From Clostridia bacterium (GTDB taxonomy: Bacteria; Bacillota; Clostridia; Oscillospirales; CAG-272): DNA of 7,508 nt. A program made the position numbers and the translations under genes. The notes below the pieces were generated by a model, which ran no database searches, was not told the DNA's origin, and was given only the letters and a program-made list of their open reading frames with translations. Of this stretch, positions 1 through 7,158 are shown in pieces. The stretch covers positions 1 through 7,508 of the forward strand of contig JAFTIV010000012.1 in the NCBI GenBank assembly GCA_017456685.1, in the 5' to 3' direction. Numbering within the stretch: position 1 is the stretch's first letter; every line of letters begins with the position of its first letter.

Positions 1-1
1 A

Positions 2-355
2 AGAATTATAGTTATAAACCAAGGCAAAATTATTGCTGATGAAAAGACCGCAAGCTTTAATAATGCGGTTAATCAAACCTCAAGATATCGCGTTAAGATT
101 GCAGGACCTCAAAGAGATGTTCTTCGCCACATTCGCTCTCTTGTTGGCATCGTTTCGTGCGAGGTCTATGGCGAAAGAGAGGGAGATGCGTTCTCCTACG
201 ATATTGAGAGTGCAAAGAATGTAGATATAAGAAAGAGCCTATTCCGTGCTCTTGCTGAAAAGGGCTGGCCCATTATGGGTATGGAGCCCATAGGAATGGA
301 GCTTGAGGACATATTCCTAAAGCTTATAAGCGCCAAGGAGGGACAAAAGAAATGA
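2..355 (+). CDS. ABC transporter ATP-binding protein, C-terminal fragment (GldA/ABC-2 type)
   Basis: This is the last 117 codons of a gene whose start lies left of the window. The fragment opens with RIIVINQGKIIADEKT, the stretch that follows the H-loop in ABC ATPases ('D-R-[IV]-x-[IV]-[IL]-x-x-G-K-[IL]-x-x-[DE]'). About 85 residues follow in the alpha/beta pattern of the C-terminal regulatory domain found on ABC-2 and GldA-type ATPases. The fragment ends in a typical LEDIFLKLISAKEGQKK tail ('L-E-D-x-F-[LI]-x-L'). Walker A, the signature motif and Walker B are outside the window, so catalytic competence cannot be judged. The protein would be the cytoplasmic energy-supplying subunit for the permease encoded next. 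The two genes overlap by 4 nt (ATGA, 352-355) and the permease's ribosome binding site lies inside this gene, so they are probably translationally coupled. Family assignment is firm; the cargo is unknown. Confidence 0.88.
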   Translation, partial: RIIVINQGKIIADEKTASFNNAVNQTSRYRVKIAGPQRDVLRHIRSLVGIVSCEVYGEREGDAFSYDIESAKNVDIRKSLFRALAEKGWPIMGMEPIGMELEDIFLKLISAKEGQKK

Positions 356-1086
356 TTGCTATCTTTAAACGCGAGATGCGCGCATACTTTACAACCTCAA
401 TCGGCTACATATTCTTAGCTGTCGCGCTTGCATTGTCGGCAATAGTGCTTGGACTTACCACGCTTTTGGTAAAATCCTCGGACACGGGTCTGTATTTCTC
501 ATTTTTGCTCTTCGTAATGATGATAATTTTGCCCGTTCTTACAATGAGAACCTTTAGTGAGGAAAAGAAAACAAAAACAGAGCAATTGCTTATGACCGCG
601 CCTATTTCGACCACTCAAATGGTAATGGGCAAGTTCCTTTCGTCATTTTGCATGCTTATTATTTTCCTCGTTCTAAATTGCATCAACTTTATTCCGCTTT
701 TCACCTACGCGGACACAACCTCAAGCATAATTACCTCTGTTCCACCGAATGTATCAATGATACTTGGCAATATCTTTGCCATAATCCTCGTTGGAATGAG
801 CTTTATTGCGGTTGGACTTTTCGTCTCCTCTCTTACAGAGAACCAGTTTGCCGCAGTTGTAATGACTATTGCAATTCTTTTGGGCTTCCTTCTTATAGGA
901 ATATTCAACGGAATGATAAACAATTCTGTTATAAGAACCGTGCTTTCGTGGCTCTCAATCTATAACAGATACACAAACTTCACCTATGCAATCCTTGACA
1001 TAGGCGCACTAATTTACTATATATCAATCACAGGCGTGTTCCTGTTTCTTACTGTGCGTGTGTTCGAAGCGCGCAAGTATCGTTAA
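352..1086 (+). CDS. ABC-2 type permease, GldF-like
   Basis: This encodes a 244-aa integral membrane protein, the channel-forming subunit of an ABC exporter. Hydrophobic segments predict six helices at roughly residues 16-40, 48-64, 97-119, 135-160, 164-186 and 214-236. Between helices 2 and 3 is the cytoplasmic coupling motif MRTFSEEKKTKTEQLLMTAP (residues 65-84), which matches the 'R-x-x-[AS]-E-E-[KR]-[KR]-x-x-T-[DE]-x-L-L-x-[TS]-x-P' signature of the GldF/NosY-like ABC-2 group. Its length is normal for a GldF-type subunit (about 240 aa). The ATG at 352 is supported by AAGGAGG at 335-341, 10 nt upstream inside the ATPase gene. The stop codon is followed at once by the ribosome binding site of the next gene. 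In Bacteroidetes, GldA-GldF-GldG is linked to gliding. Clostridia do not glide that way, so the substrate here is open; an envelope-related export role is inference. Confidence 0.92.
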   Translation: MIAIFKREMRAYFTTSIGYIFLAVALALSAIVLGLTTLLVKSSDTGLYFSFLLFVMMIILPVLTMRTFSEEKKTKTEQLLMTAPISTTQMVMGKFLSSFCMLIIFLVLNCINFIPLFTYADTTSSIITSVPPNVSMILGNIFAIILVGMSFIAVGLFVSSLTENQFAAVVMTIAILLGFLLIGIFNGMINNSVIRTVLSWLSIYNRYTNFTYAILDIGALIYYISITGVFLFLTVRVFEARKYR

Positions 1087-1093
1087 GGGGGTG
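1085..1093 (+). promoter_or_regulatory. Strong ribosome binding site for the GldG-like gene
   Basis: AAGGGGGTG ends 5 nt before the ATG at 1099 and overlaps the stop codon of the permease gene (TAA, 1084-1086). It supports the 1099 start and indicates coupled translation of permease and auxiliary protein. Confidence 0.7.
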
Positions 1094-1098
1094 CGACT

Positions 1099-2739
1099 AT
1101 GAGAAAAGGTATGTTAAAGTCAATTGCAGACTCTCGCAAAATCAAATATTCGACACTCTCCCTCGTGCTTTGCGCAGTTGTAGTTGCAGTTGTTATAATT
1201 TTTAACTCAATAATTTCCGTGCTCGCATCAAGCCTCGGCTGGTATGTCGATATGACTGACAGGCAGATGTTCACCCTATCGGATGGCGCTAAGGCGCACC
1301 TTAATTCTATAAATAAGGAAATCGAAATAGAAATCATTTTCCCACTTGATAAGGATCAGGTTGAAACCGAATATGCCGTTTCCTCAAGCTCAGGCTCGAT
1401 AGGACACATTTACAAAACAGCATTTGAAATCGCAAAGGAGTGCGAAAATATCACCCTTTCCTATCACGACACAGTGAAGGACTACGGTACCTTCTATAAG
1501 GAAAACGGACTTCAAGAGCACGCAAAGAGTGGTCACATTCTTATCGTAAGAAAGGATGAGAATGGAAAGTACGCAACTGGTGACCTTCGCTCCTATCCTA
1601 TAAACTACTTCTTCGTTTCGAAGAGTGCAACAGATAGCACCCTGTATGCGTATAATGGAGAGCTTGTATTCCTCTCCGCGCTTATTGCAATGTCAAGAGA
1701 TGATGTTCCAACCGTTTATTTCACCGTAGGACACGGAGAAAATAGCTTCCTTCTTGAGGACGAGAAGGTAAAGGAGGAGGGTCTTAGCTATAGCTCGCTT
1801 GCAAGCGCCGCAGCGAACGGAATAGTTTCTGGCAAGGCGTATAACCTTATGCAAATCTTTGCGGATAGTGGATTTAGAATTAAGCCTATCGACCTTAGAC
1901 TTGAGGATATTGCCGCCGATGCAAGAATGATGGTTATAAATCAGCCAAGCGTTGACTTTACCGAGGACGAGCTTTATAAGCTCACAACCTATCTTCAAAA
2001 TGGCGGTGCGACCTTCTGCTTCACACCATATGACATAGAGCTTCCAAGCCTTTATGAAACTCTAAGAGCTAACTATGGTGTCACCGTAAACACCTCAAAT
2101 ACACCAGTTGAGGACAACAGAACTATGGTTACAAACAAGCTCGATGTTGGCGCTGGAGCAACAGTGACCCTTAAGCACTATCTTGCAAATGTAAGCATGC
2201 ACGATGATGGCTTTGCGAGCCTTAAGTACTTCTCCGCATATACAAATTACTCCTCAGCCAACGCGTACTATAATAAGGCTGGCTCAATTGATATTGAGGA
2301 TAAGTATATGACCCAAACAGGACTTCAAACAGGTGGATACACAAAATATACATATCCACTTCTTGAAACCTCATCAAGCGCCGAATTTATGGGCGTAAGG
2401 AAAAATCACACGCTTATGTCAATTACCTCAATTGATAACTGGAGCGTTGAGGACGAAAACTCAAGATATTCATATCTTGTTGTGTGTCCATCAAGCGATT
2501 TTGTGTCTGCCGAGGCGCTCTCTGTAAGCTCTGTAAACAGACATATGATGCTCTCACTAATTCAATCGACCTCAAGCGTGCAGACCCCTGTAAACCTTGA
2601 TTATAAGCCGTTTGTTGAGTACAAGCTCACGCTTACTGACGCGCAGGCAAGAACAATAACAGTTGTCCTTGCTACAATTCTACCATTGATTATAACCGCG
2701 TGCGGAGTAGTGGTGCTCGTAAGGAGAAAGCATAGATAA
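1099..2739 (+). CDS. GldG-like ABC transporter auxiliary protein (PF09822 type)
   Basis: This 546-aa protein is anchored at both ends. A basic N-terminus is followed by a helix at about residues 20-45, a large extracytoplasmic region spans about 46-518, and a final helix at about 519-541 leads into the basic tail VRRKHR. Just after helix 1 comes WYVDMTDRQMFTLSDGAKAHL (48-68), the GldG hallmark 'D-[LM]-T-x-x-x-x-[FY]-[TS]-L-S'. Further in are NGELVFLSALIAMS (186-199) and VYFTVGHGE (206-214), the family's 'GHGE' element. MVINQPSVDFTEDELYKL and YLQNGGATF (residues 278-306) match the Rossmann-like 'x-x-P-x-x-x-[FL]-[ST]-x-x-E' and 'Y-L-x-x-G-G' pattern of ABC-transporter auxiliary domains. Such proteins are thought to work with the ABC-2 permease on the outer face of the membrane; the mechanism is not established. 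The stop overlaps the next start by one base (TAATG). Confidence 0.9.
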   Translation: MRKGMLKSIADSRKIKYSTLSLVLCAVVVAVVIIFNSIISVLASSLGWYVDMTDRQMFTLSDGAKAHLNSINKEIEIEIIFPLDKDQVETEYAVSSSSGSIGHIYKTAFEIAKECENITLSYHDTVKDYGTFYKENGLQEHAKSGHILIVRKDENGKYATGDLRSYPINYFFVSKSATDSTLYAYNGELVFLSALIAMSRDDVPTVYFTVGHGENSFLLEDEKVKEEGLSYSSLASAAANGIVSGKAYNLMQIFADSGFRIKPIDLRLEDIAADARMMVINQPSVDFTEDELYKLTTYLQNGGATFCFTPYDIELPSLYETLRANYGVTVNTSNTPVEDNRTMVTNKLDVGAGATVTLKHYLANVSMHDDGFASLKYFSAYTNYSSANAYYNKAGSIDIEDKYMTQTGLQTGGYTKYTYPLLETSSSAEFMGVRKNHTLMSITSIDNWSVEDENSRYSYLVVCPSSDFVSAEALSVSSVNRHMMLSLIQSTSSVQTPVNLDYKPFVEYKLTLTDAQARTITVVLATILPLIITACGVVVLVRRKHR

Positions 2740-4460
2740 TGAAACTAACTAAAAGCAAAAGAACAACGATAATAGTAGCCTCGCTCGCGGTGCTTCTTGT
2801 GGCTCTTGTGCTTGTCTGGTTTATCGTAATTAAGCCACTTACCGAGCAGGGTGAATCGGCGGGCAGAGCGCCCGTCACCCCAGAAGAGGGAGAGGGCTCT
2901 TTATATGGAAACCTTGCACTTTACCCGAAAATAGAGGTTAAGGATGTAATTTCTATATCGGTATATAACGAGTATTACAAGGACGAGCCACTTGAGCTTA
3001 TAAGCCTTCTTGACCCCGACACGGTAACAAGAGAGCTGAGGCTAAAGAAATACCCAACCCTTAAGCTTGACGACACCGCAATGTCGAACTTGAGAGTTCC
3101 CGTTCTAATGGCGGGCTGTATCTCAAACGAGCCTATAAGGGATGCAAGCGAGCAGACAATGGCACAGTACGGAGTTACTCCCGAAACCTGCTCTGCAAGC
3201 TACACAATCAAGTATTATTCGGGTGCGGAGCAGCTCTCGCACACCGTCTATGTCGGCGATAAAAGCCCTAATTCCTTGGGCGCGTACTTTGTTGCCGTTG
3301 AGGGAAGAAATGTAATCTACGAGCTTTCAAGCATTCTCAAGGACGGCTTGATGGTGGAGAAGGAGACCTTTGTTAGCCCTCTAATTCTAAGCCTCTATAG
3401 CGACACAGAGGCGGTATTTAGCGTAAAGCGCATTATGATAGGTAACTCAGGCTCTGCTGTGCCATATATCGGCATTGATACAAGCAAGCAGGAGCTTGAT
3501 GATGTAGTAAACATAAAGCATAAGATTATTTTTCCACAAAACGCAGTAGGCGTTGCGGCGGACACTAACTATGTTACAGACGCACTTTCTAAGCTTCTTG
3601 TCAGCTTTACAGGCGACAAGGTGGTTGTAATTGACCCAACAGAGGAGCAAAAGGTACAGTATGGCGTAGATGTAAATAGCACGACAAAAATAATCTATAT
3701 CGACACCTTTAGTGCAGATGGCTCTGGAAAATCGCTTGACCTTGGCGTAACCCTTAGTCAGCTACAGACCGACGAGGACGGAAACAGCTATTACTATCTG
3801 CTTACCTCTAAGGAAAAGGACGACGATGTGCCGATAATCATAAGAATTCCTGCTACAGAGTATGCGTTCCTTGAGGAGTCAAACGCGGTTAAATGGGTTG
3901 CTACAAACTCAATTGACGCAGGCTTCTCAAAGTACATTTATGCAAACGAGCAGGAGGGACAAAGCGGTGTTAAGGATATCGAAATTACGATGAATACAAA
4001 TGCGCTAAGAGGCTTCCACGATAAGTTTACGCTTATGACAACGCCTCGTCCCGATGACGAAACAAAAACGATGCTTACGGTAACCTCACAGAGTGGACTT
4101 TATACCTTCACCGACGATTTAACCGTTGAGACAACGACAAACAAAAACCAATTCAACAACTTTTATGCAATGCTCGTAAATTACCCTATGCCAAATCGCT
4201 TTAACACAATGAGCGACGAGGAGCGCGCACAGGTGAAGGCAAGCGGTGAGCTTGTTTTGAGCCTTCGCGTAACTATGAAGGACGGAAGCGAGCTCGGCTA
4301 TGACTATTACAAAATAGATTCAGCCAATGTAATGTGTGAATTCTTTGATGAGAATAGCACCACACCCCGTATCGTATTCGATACAACAGTAGAACATGTT
4401 AATATTCTCGGCACAGCGCTTAAGCAGCTTATAAATGGCGAGATTGTTGAGAGAAAATAA
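2739..4460 (+). CDS. Membrane-anchored DUF4340 domain protein
   Basis: This 573-aa protein has a short basic N-terminus (KLTKSKR) and one membrane helix at about residues 10-32, followed by a long hydrophilic, beta-rich region with no further helix. It is therefore a single-pass protein with nearly all its mass outside the cell. It resembles DUF4340 (PF14238) proteins: small paired units of beta strands with motifs such as 'V-x-x-I-x-[IV]-Y-N' and 'Y-x-V-x-V-G' (compare TVYVGDKSPNSLGAYFVAVE and VIYELSS, about residues 169-198). It contains no enzyme motif that I can recognise. The position straight after a GldG-like gene is the common setting for DUF4340 proteins, and a role as an extra periplasmic-side subunit of the exporter is inferred from that. 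The ATG at 2739 overlaps the previous stop (TAATG), with AAGGAG at 2721-2726 as a somewhat distant ribosome binding site. About 13 of its 38 isoleucines use ATA, unlike the next gene. Confidence 0.8.
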   Translation: MKLTKSKRTTIIVASLAVLLVALVLVWFIVIKPLTEQGESAGRAPVTPEEGEGSLYGNLALYPKIEVKDVISISVYNEYYKDEPLELISLLDPDTVTRELRLKKYPTLKLDDTAMSNLRVPVLMAGCISNEPIRDASEQTMAQYGVTPETCSASYTIKYYSGAEQLSHTVYVGDKSPNSLGAYFVAVEGRNVIYELSSILKDGLMVEKETFVSPLILSLYSDTEAVFSVKRIMIGNSGSAVPYIGIDTSKQELDDVVNIKHKIIFPQNAVGVAADTNYVTDALSKLLVSFTGDKVVVIDPTEEQKVQYGVDVNSTTKIIYIDTFSADGSGKSLDLGVTLSQLQTDEDGNSYYYLLTSKEKDDDVPIIIRIPATEYAFLEESNAVKWVATNSIDAGFSKYIYANEQEGQSGVKDIEITMNTNALRGFHDKFTLMTTPRPDDETKTMLTVTSQSGLYTFTDDLTVETTTNKNQFNNFYAMLVNYPMPNRFNTMSDEERAQVKASGELVLSLRVTMKDGSELGYDYYKIDSANVMCEFFDENSTTPRIVFDTTVEHVNILGTALKQLINGEIVERK

Positions 4461-4464
4461 TATT

Positions 4465-4471
4465 GAGAGGA
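4465..4471 (+). promoter_or_regulatory. Ribosome binding site that fixes the phosphorylase start at ATG 4481
   Basis: GAGAGGA ends 9 nt before ATG 4481. An in-frame TTG at 4463 would extend the protein by six residues (MRGQKD) but sits on top of this site and has no ribosome binding site of its own. The ATG start also gives the family-typical N-terminus MQYKYGYFNNEGDEFIIT. Confidence 0.7.
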
Positions 4472-4480
4472 CAAAAAGAT

Positions 4481-6820
4481 ATGCAGTACAAATACGGCTA
4501 TTTTAACAACGAGGGCGACGAGTTTATCATCACCTCACCAAAAACACCAAGACCCTTTGACAACTTCCTTTTTAATGATTCCTGCTATGCAAATGTGCAT
4601 CAAACAGGTATCGGCTGCTTCGATTACCAAATCGACGGCAAGGAGGGTGTTCAGCTCTATACAGGCGTTGGTAGAATTTGTGACTACGATGTTTTCGGCA
4701 AGGACCATCTTTACAACCGCTTAATCTTTATTCGCGATAACGAAACAGGCGATTTCTGGACACTTAACTGGGAGCCTGTGTGCCACGAATATCAGGAGTA
4801 CGAGTGCGTTCAAGGCTTGGGCTACACTCAAATCACCAACAAAACAAGCGACCTTGTGTCTAAAATGCGCATTTTCGTGCCAACAGGCAAGGATGCGGTT
4901 GAAATGTGGAAGCTTTCCTTCAAAAACGAGTCTGGAAGAAAAAAGTCCTACTCAATCTTTACATATAGCCAAATTCAATTCCGCTTCAAGTGGGGCTTCG
5001 ATAGCTACGGTGATACAATGTACCGAGCAACTCGCTTTGATAAGGAAAAGAACACCTTCTATATGACAAAGCACCCATTCATTAAGCCTCATAACTTCCT
5101 CACGGCATTTATGACCGCTGATAAGGAAATCGTAGCAAGCGATGGATGCCAAAATGTATTCGTTGGCGAATACGGCACAATAGGCGCTCCTGAGGCTGTA
5201 CGCGAGGGCGCGTGCAAGAACTCAATCGGCTCAGCTAATGCAACAATTTGCTCACTTCAATTCAATGTAGAGCTTGATGCAGGCGCAAGCGAGGACATCT
5301 CCCTTATGCTTGGCGTGGTAAGCGAGGAGAGCGAGTCAAGGGCGCTCGAGGACAAGTACCTCAATAACCAAGAAAAGTACTTCGAGGAAATGAAGGCGTA
5401 CTATAAGAAGATGTACGCAAAAAATCATATCGGCACAAGCGATGAGCATTTTGACCGCCTTATCAACTACTGGGGCAAGCACGCAACCCACTTCGGCGCT
5501 ACCTGGTGCCGTTGGGGCTATAACGGCTATCGTGACATCGTTCAGCACGGCTTCGGTGTAGTTTCCTTTAAGACCGAGAGAACAAAGGAAATTTTAAAGG
5601 AGGCTATTCAAAATCAGTACGCAAGCGGAATGGCAGTTCGTGGCTGGAACCCTGTTGATACAAAGGCTTATAGCGACTCTGCACTCTGGCTTGAGTTCAC
5701 TCTTACCGCATACCTTCGCGAAACCGCAGACATCGACTTCCTAAACGAGGTTTACCCATTTAGAGACGAGGGAGAGGCAACCGTTCTTGGACATATGGAC
5801 AGGGCTCTTGACTTCCTTGAGTCAAATAAGGGCGAGCACGACCTTCTCCTTATCAAATTCGGTGACTGGAACGACTCACTCACAGGCGTAGGTAAAGAGG
5901 GTAAGGGCGAGAGCGTATGGCTTTCTATCGCGTACGCACAGGCTCTTTATGAAATGGCTGAGCTTGCTCGCTTTATGGGCAATAGCGACAAGGAAAAGAA
6001 CTACCTTGCTCGTCGCGAGGCTATTATGAAGGCAATCAACGATAACGCGTGGGATGGCGAATGGTACAGACGCTGTTACACCGATAACGGCTCACCTCTT
6101 GGCTCAGTACAAAATAAGTACGCAAAAATGTTTATGGAGCCACAATGCTGGTCACTTATCTCAGGTGTTGCAAGCGAGGAAAGAGCAAACACAATCATCA
6201 AGGCAATGGACGAGCGTATGCTCACCCCAGTTGGCTACCTCTTGCTCACACCATCATATAAGGAATTTGATGCAACCATCGGTAGAATTTCCTCAATGGA
6301 GCCAGGCATTTGCGAGAATGGAACTATCTACTCGCACACAAATATCTGGATGATTTTGGGACTTCTTAAGTACGGAAAGGCTGACCTTGCTTACGAGCTC
6401 TTTAAGAAGATAGCCCCAGGCTATATCGTAGGCGATAACACCGAAATCAAGAACAAGTGCTTGCCATATATGTTCTCAAACTGCTACTTTGGACCAGAGC
6501 ACAAGAATAGCGCATTCCAAATGGAATATAGCTGGATAACAGGCTCTGTTGCTTGGTACACCAACACAATGGAGAACTACCTCGTTGGCGCAAGACCAAC
6601 CTACGAGGGACTCGTAATCGAGCCACATCTCCCATTCGAGAGCGCAACAATGACTCGCACCTTCCGTGGAGCAACCTATCAAATTTCAATCTCCAACCCC
6701 GAAAAGAAGGCAAAGGCTTACACCCTTGCAATTACCGTTGACGGTAAAGCAATCGAGGGCAATATCGTTCCCGCCTTTAACGACGGCAAGGAGCACACCG
6801 TAACCGTTGCGGTTAAATAA
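4481..6820 (+). CDS. GH94-family glycoside phosphorylase (cellobiose phosphorylase-like, specificity unknown)
   Basis: This 779-aa cytoplasmic protein has no signal peptide or membrane segment. Its length and layout fit GH94 (formerly GT36) inverting phosphorylases, which cleave a beta-glucoside with phosphate to give an alpha-sugar-1-phosphate. An N-terminal beta-sandwich (about 1-290, opening with YGYFNNEGDEFIIT and TPRPFDNFL) and a helical linker lead to an (alpha/alpha)6 barrel (about 325-700) and a small C-terminal beta domain. Active-site motifs are visible. GDWND lies at 461-465, with D465 the expected general acid. CENGTIYSHTNIW lies at 611-623, where E612 and H619 have the same spacing as Glu637/His644 of the Vibrio chitobiose phosphorylase. 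WITG lies at 685-688, with T687 a phosphate ligand, and YRD at 350-352. The usual 'RDxxQD' reads RDIVQH here, so the sugar in the donor site may differ. Only 3 of 46 Ile codons are ATA, suggesting higher expression than the upstream genes. The family is sure; cellobiose as substrate is not. Confidence 0.88.
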   Translation: MQYKYGYFNNEGDEFIITSPKTPRPFDNFLFNDSCYANVHQTGIGCFDYQIDGKEGVQLYTGVGRICDYDVFGKDHLYNRLIFIRDNETGDFWTLNWEPVCHEYQEYECVQGLGYTQITNKTSDLVSKMRIFVPTGKDAVEMWKLSFKNESGRKKSYSIFTYSQIQFRFKWGFDSYGDTMYRATRFDKEKNTFYMTKHPFIKPHNFLTAFMTADKEIVASDGCQNVFVGEYGTIGAPEAVREGACKNSIGSANATICSLQFNVELDAGASEDISLMLGVVSEESESRALEDKYLNNQEKYFEEMKAYYKKMYAKNHIGTSDEHFDRLINYWGKHATHFGATWCRWGYNGYRDIVQHGFGVVSFKTERTKEILKEAIQNQYASGMAVRGWNPVDTKAYSDSALWLEFTLTAYLRETADIDFLNEVYPFRDEGEATVLGHMDRALDFLESNKGEHDLLLIKFGDWNDSLTGVGKEGKGESVWLSIAYAQALYEMAELARFMGNSDKEKNYLARREAIMKAINDNAWDGEWYRRCYTDNGSPLGSVQNKYAKMFMEPQCWSLISGVASEERANTIIKAMDERMLTPVGYLLLTPSYKEFDATIGRISSMEPGICENGTIYSHTNIWMILGLLKYGKADLAYELFKKIAPGYIVGDNTEIKNKCLPYMFSNCYFGPEHKNSAFQMEYSWITGSVAWYTNTMENYLVGARPTYEGLVIEPHLPFESATMTRTFRGATYQISISNPEKKAKAYTLAITVDGKAIEGNIVPAFNDGKEHTVTVAVK

Positions 6821-6825
6821 AAAAA

Positions 6826-6857
6826 GAAGCACGCACTCGACCGAGTGCGTGTTTTTT
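6826..6857. terminator. Bidirectional intrinsic terminator between convergent genes
   Basis: CACGCACTCG (6830-6839) and CGAGTGCGTG (6842-6851) are perfectly complementary around AC. TTTTTT (6852-6857) follows on the plus strand, and an A-run (6819-6825) lies on the other side, giving a T-run on the minus strand. It lies 5 nt past the phosphorylase stop and 7 nt past the AbrB-type gene's stop, so it can end both transcripts. Confidence 0.9.
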
Positions 6858-6864
6858 GTCGCTT

Positions 6865-7047
6865 TTAGTCGTTTGGCTTTTCGACCAAAATAAATTTTGG
6901 ATTGCGTATAAGCACGCCTTCCTCGGTCACAATGACCTCGACATCTTTTTCCAAATGGAACATATTGCGCATTTCCTTTGGAATGCACAATCTTCCAAGT
7001 GGGTCGAGCTCCTTTAAAATTCCAAAGCCAATAGTTAATTTTTTCAT
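6865..7047 (-). CDS. AbrB/SpoVT-type DNA-binding protein
   Basis: This 60-aa protein consists of one swapped-hairpin (SpoVT-AbrB) domain. The key stretch is LKELDPLGRLCIPKEMR (residues 11-27), matching 'x-[KR]-x-[IL]-D-x-x-G-R-[IVL]-x-[IV]-P-x-x-x-R' of AbrB, Abh and the N-terminus of SpoVT. EVIVTEEGVLIRNP (37-50) then forms the last strands. The protein would act as a dimer or tetramer binding DNA as a transition-state-type regulator. It lacks the C-terminal multimerisation half of full AbrB (about 94 aa) and the GAF domain of SpoVT. The ATG at 7047 is supported by AAGGAGA (7060-7054 on the minus strand), 6 nt upstream. A shifted ATG at 7051 opens a 121-aa frame but lacks the domain. A MazE-type antitoxin is an alternative, but there is no adjacent toxin gene. 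It diverges from an XRE gene and converges on the operon. Confidence 0.9.
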   Translation of the reverse strand: MKKLTIGFGILKELDPLGRLCIPKEMRNMFHLEKDVEVIVTEEGVLIRNPKFILVEKPND

Positions 7048-7079
7048 ACATTATCTCCTTTTAAAAGCTTGATAATTAT

Positions 7080-7108
7080 ATTATAGCGACTGATAGGTCT
7101 CATTTCAA
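7080..7108 (-). promoter_or_regulatory. Sigma-A-type promoter of the AbrB-like gene
   Basis: Reading the minus strand, TTGAAA (7108-7103) and TATAAT (7085-7080) are separated by exactly 17 nt. A second, overlapping TATAAT occupies 7080-7075. The predicted start near 7073 leaves a leader of about 26 nt containing the ribosome binding site. Confidence 0.75.
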
Positions 7109-7123
7109 AAGAGACTGATTAGT
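7089..7123. promoter_or_regulatory. Candidate operator dyad between divergent regulator genes
   Basis: ACTGATAGGTCTC (7089-7101) and GAGACTGATTAGT (7111-7123) form an imperfect inverted repeat, with 10 of 13 positions complementary and the inner GTCTC/GAGAC perfect, around a 9-nt centre. The same bases also form a direct repeat (GACTGATAGGT at 7088 and GACTGATTAGT at 7113, 25 nt apart). The centre holds the minus-strand -35 box and the right arm ends 4 nt before the plus-strand extended -10. A bound protein would therefore touch both promoters. XRE autorepression is the likeliest use, but this is inferred from position alone. Confidence 0.45.
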
Positions 7124-7127
7124 TTCG

Positions 7128-7136
7128 TGATATAAT
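7128..7136 (+). promoter_or_regulatory. Extended -10 promoter of the XRE gene
   Basis: TGATATAAT is a perfect extended -10 (TGnTATAAT). No good -35 is seen 17 nt upstream (AAAGAG at 7108-7113), which is common when an extended -10 is present. Transcription should start near 7143, giving a leader of only about 16 nt before ATG 7159. Confidence 0.65.
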
Positions 7137-7151
7137 TTTAAAAAAGTTGAG

Positions 7152-7158
7152 AGGGGAG
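7152..7158 (+). promoter_or_regulatory. Ribosome binding site of the XRE gene, unusually close to the ATG
   Basis: AGGGGAG abuts ATG 7159 with no spacer. Its spacing suits TTG 7168 better (9 nt). TTG 7147 would lie upstream of this site and almost at the predicted transcript start, so it is unlikely. Confidence 0.5.

Noticed and set aside
33..224. 63-aa plus-strand frame in the ABC ATPase gene
   Set aside because: It overlaps the ATPase tail in another frame; the ATPase frame has clear family motifs and this one has none.
648..965. 105-aa plus-strand frame inside the permease gene
   Set aside because: It is an out-of-frame shadow of the permease, with a scattered composition and no ribosome binding site.
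1693..1998. 101-aa minus-strand frame inside the GldG-like gene
   Set aside because: It is an antisense shadow; the plus frame carries the GHGE and Y-L-x-x-G-G motifs.
6447..6731. 94-aa minus-strand frame inside the phosphorylase gene
   Set aside because: It is antisense to conserved GH94 motifs, with no family signature or start signal of its own.
6686..7051. 121-aa minus-strand frame starting 4 nt upstream of the AbrB-like start
   Set aside because: It runs through the bidirectional terminator and into the phosphorylase gene, lacks any domain, and is shifted relative to the clear AbrB frame.
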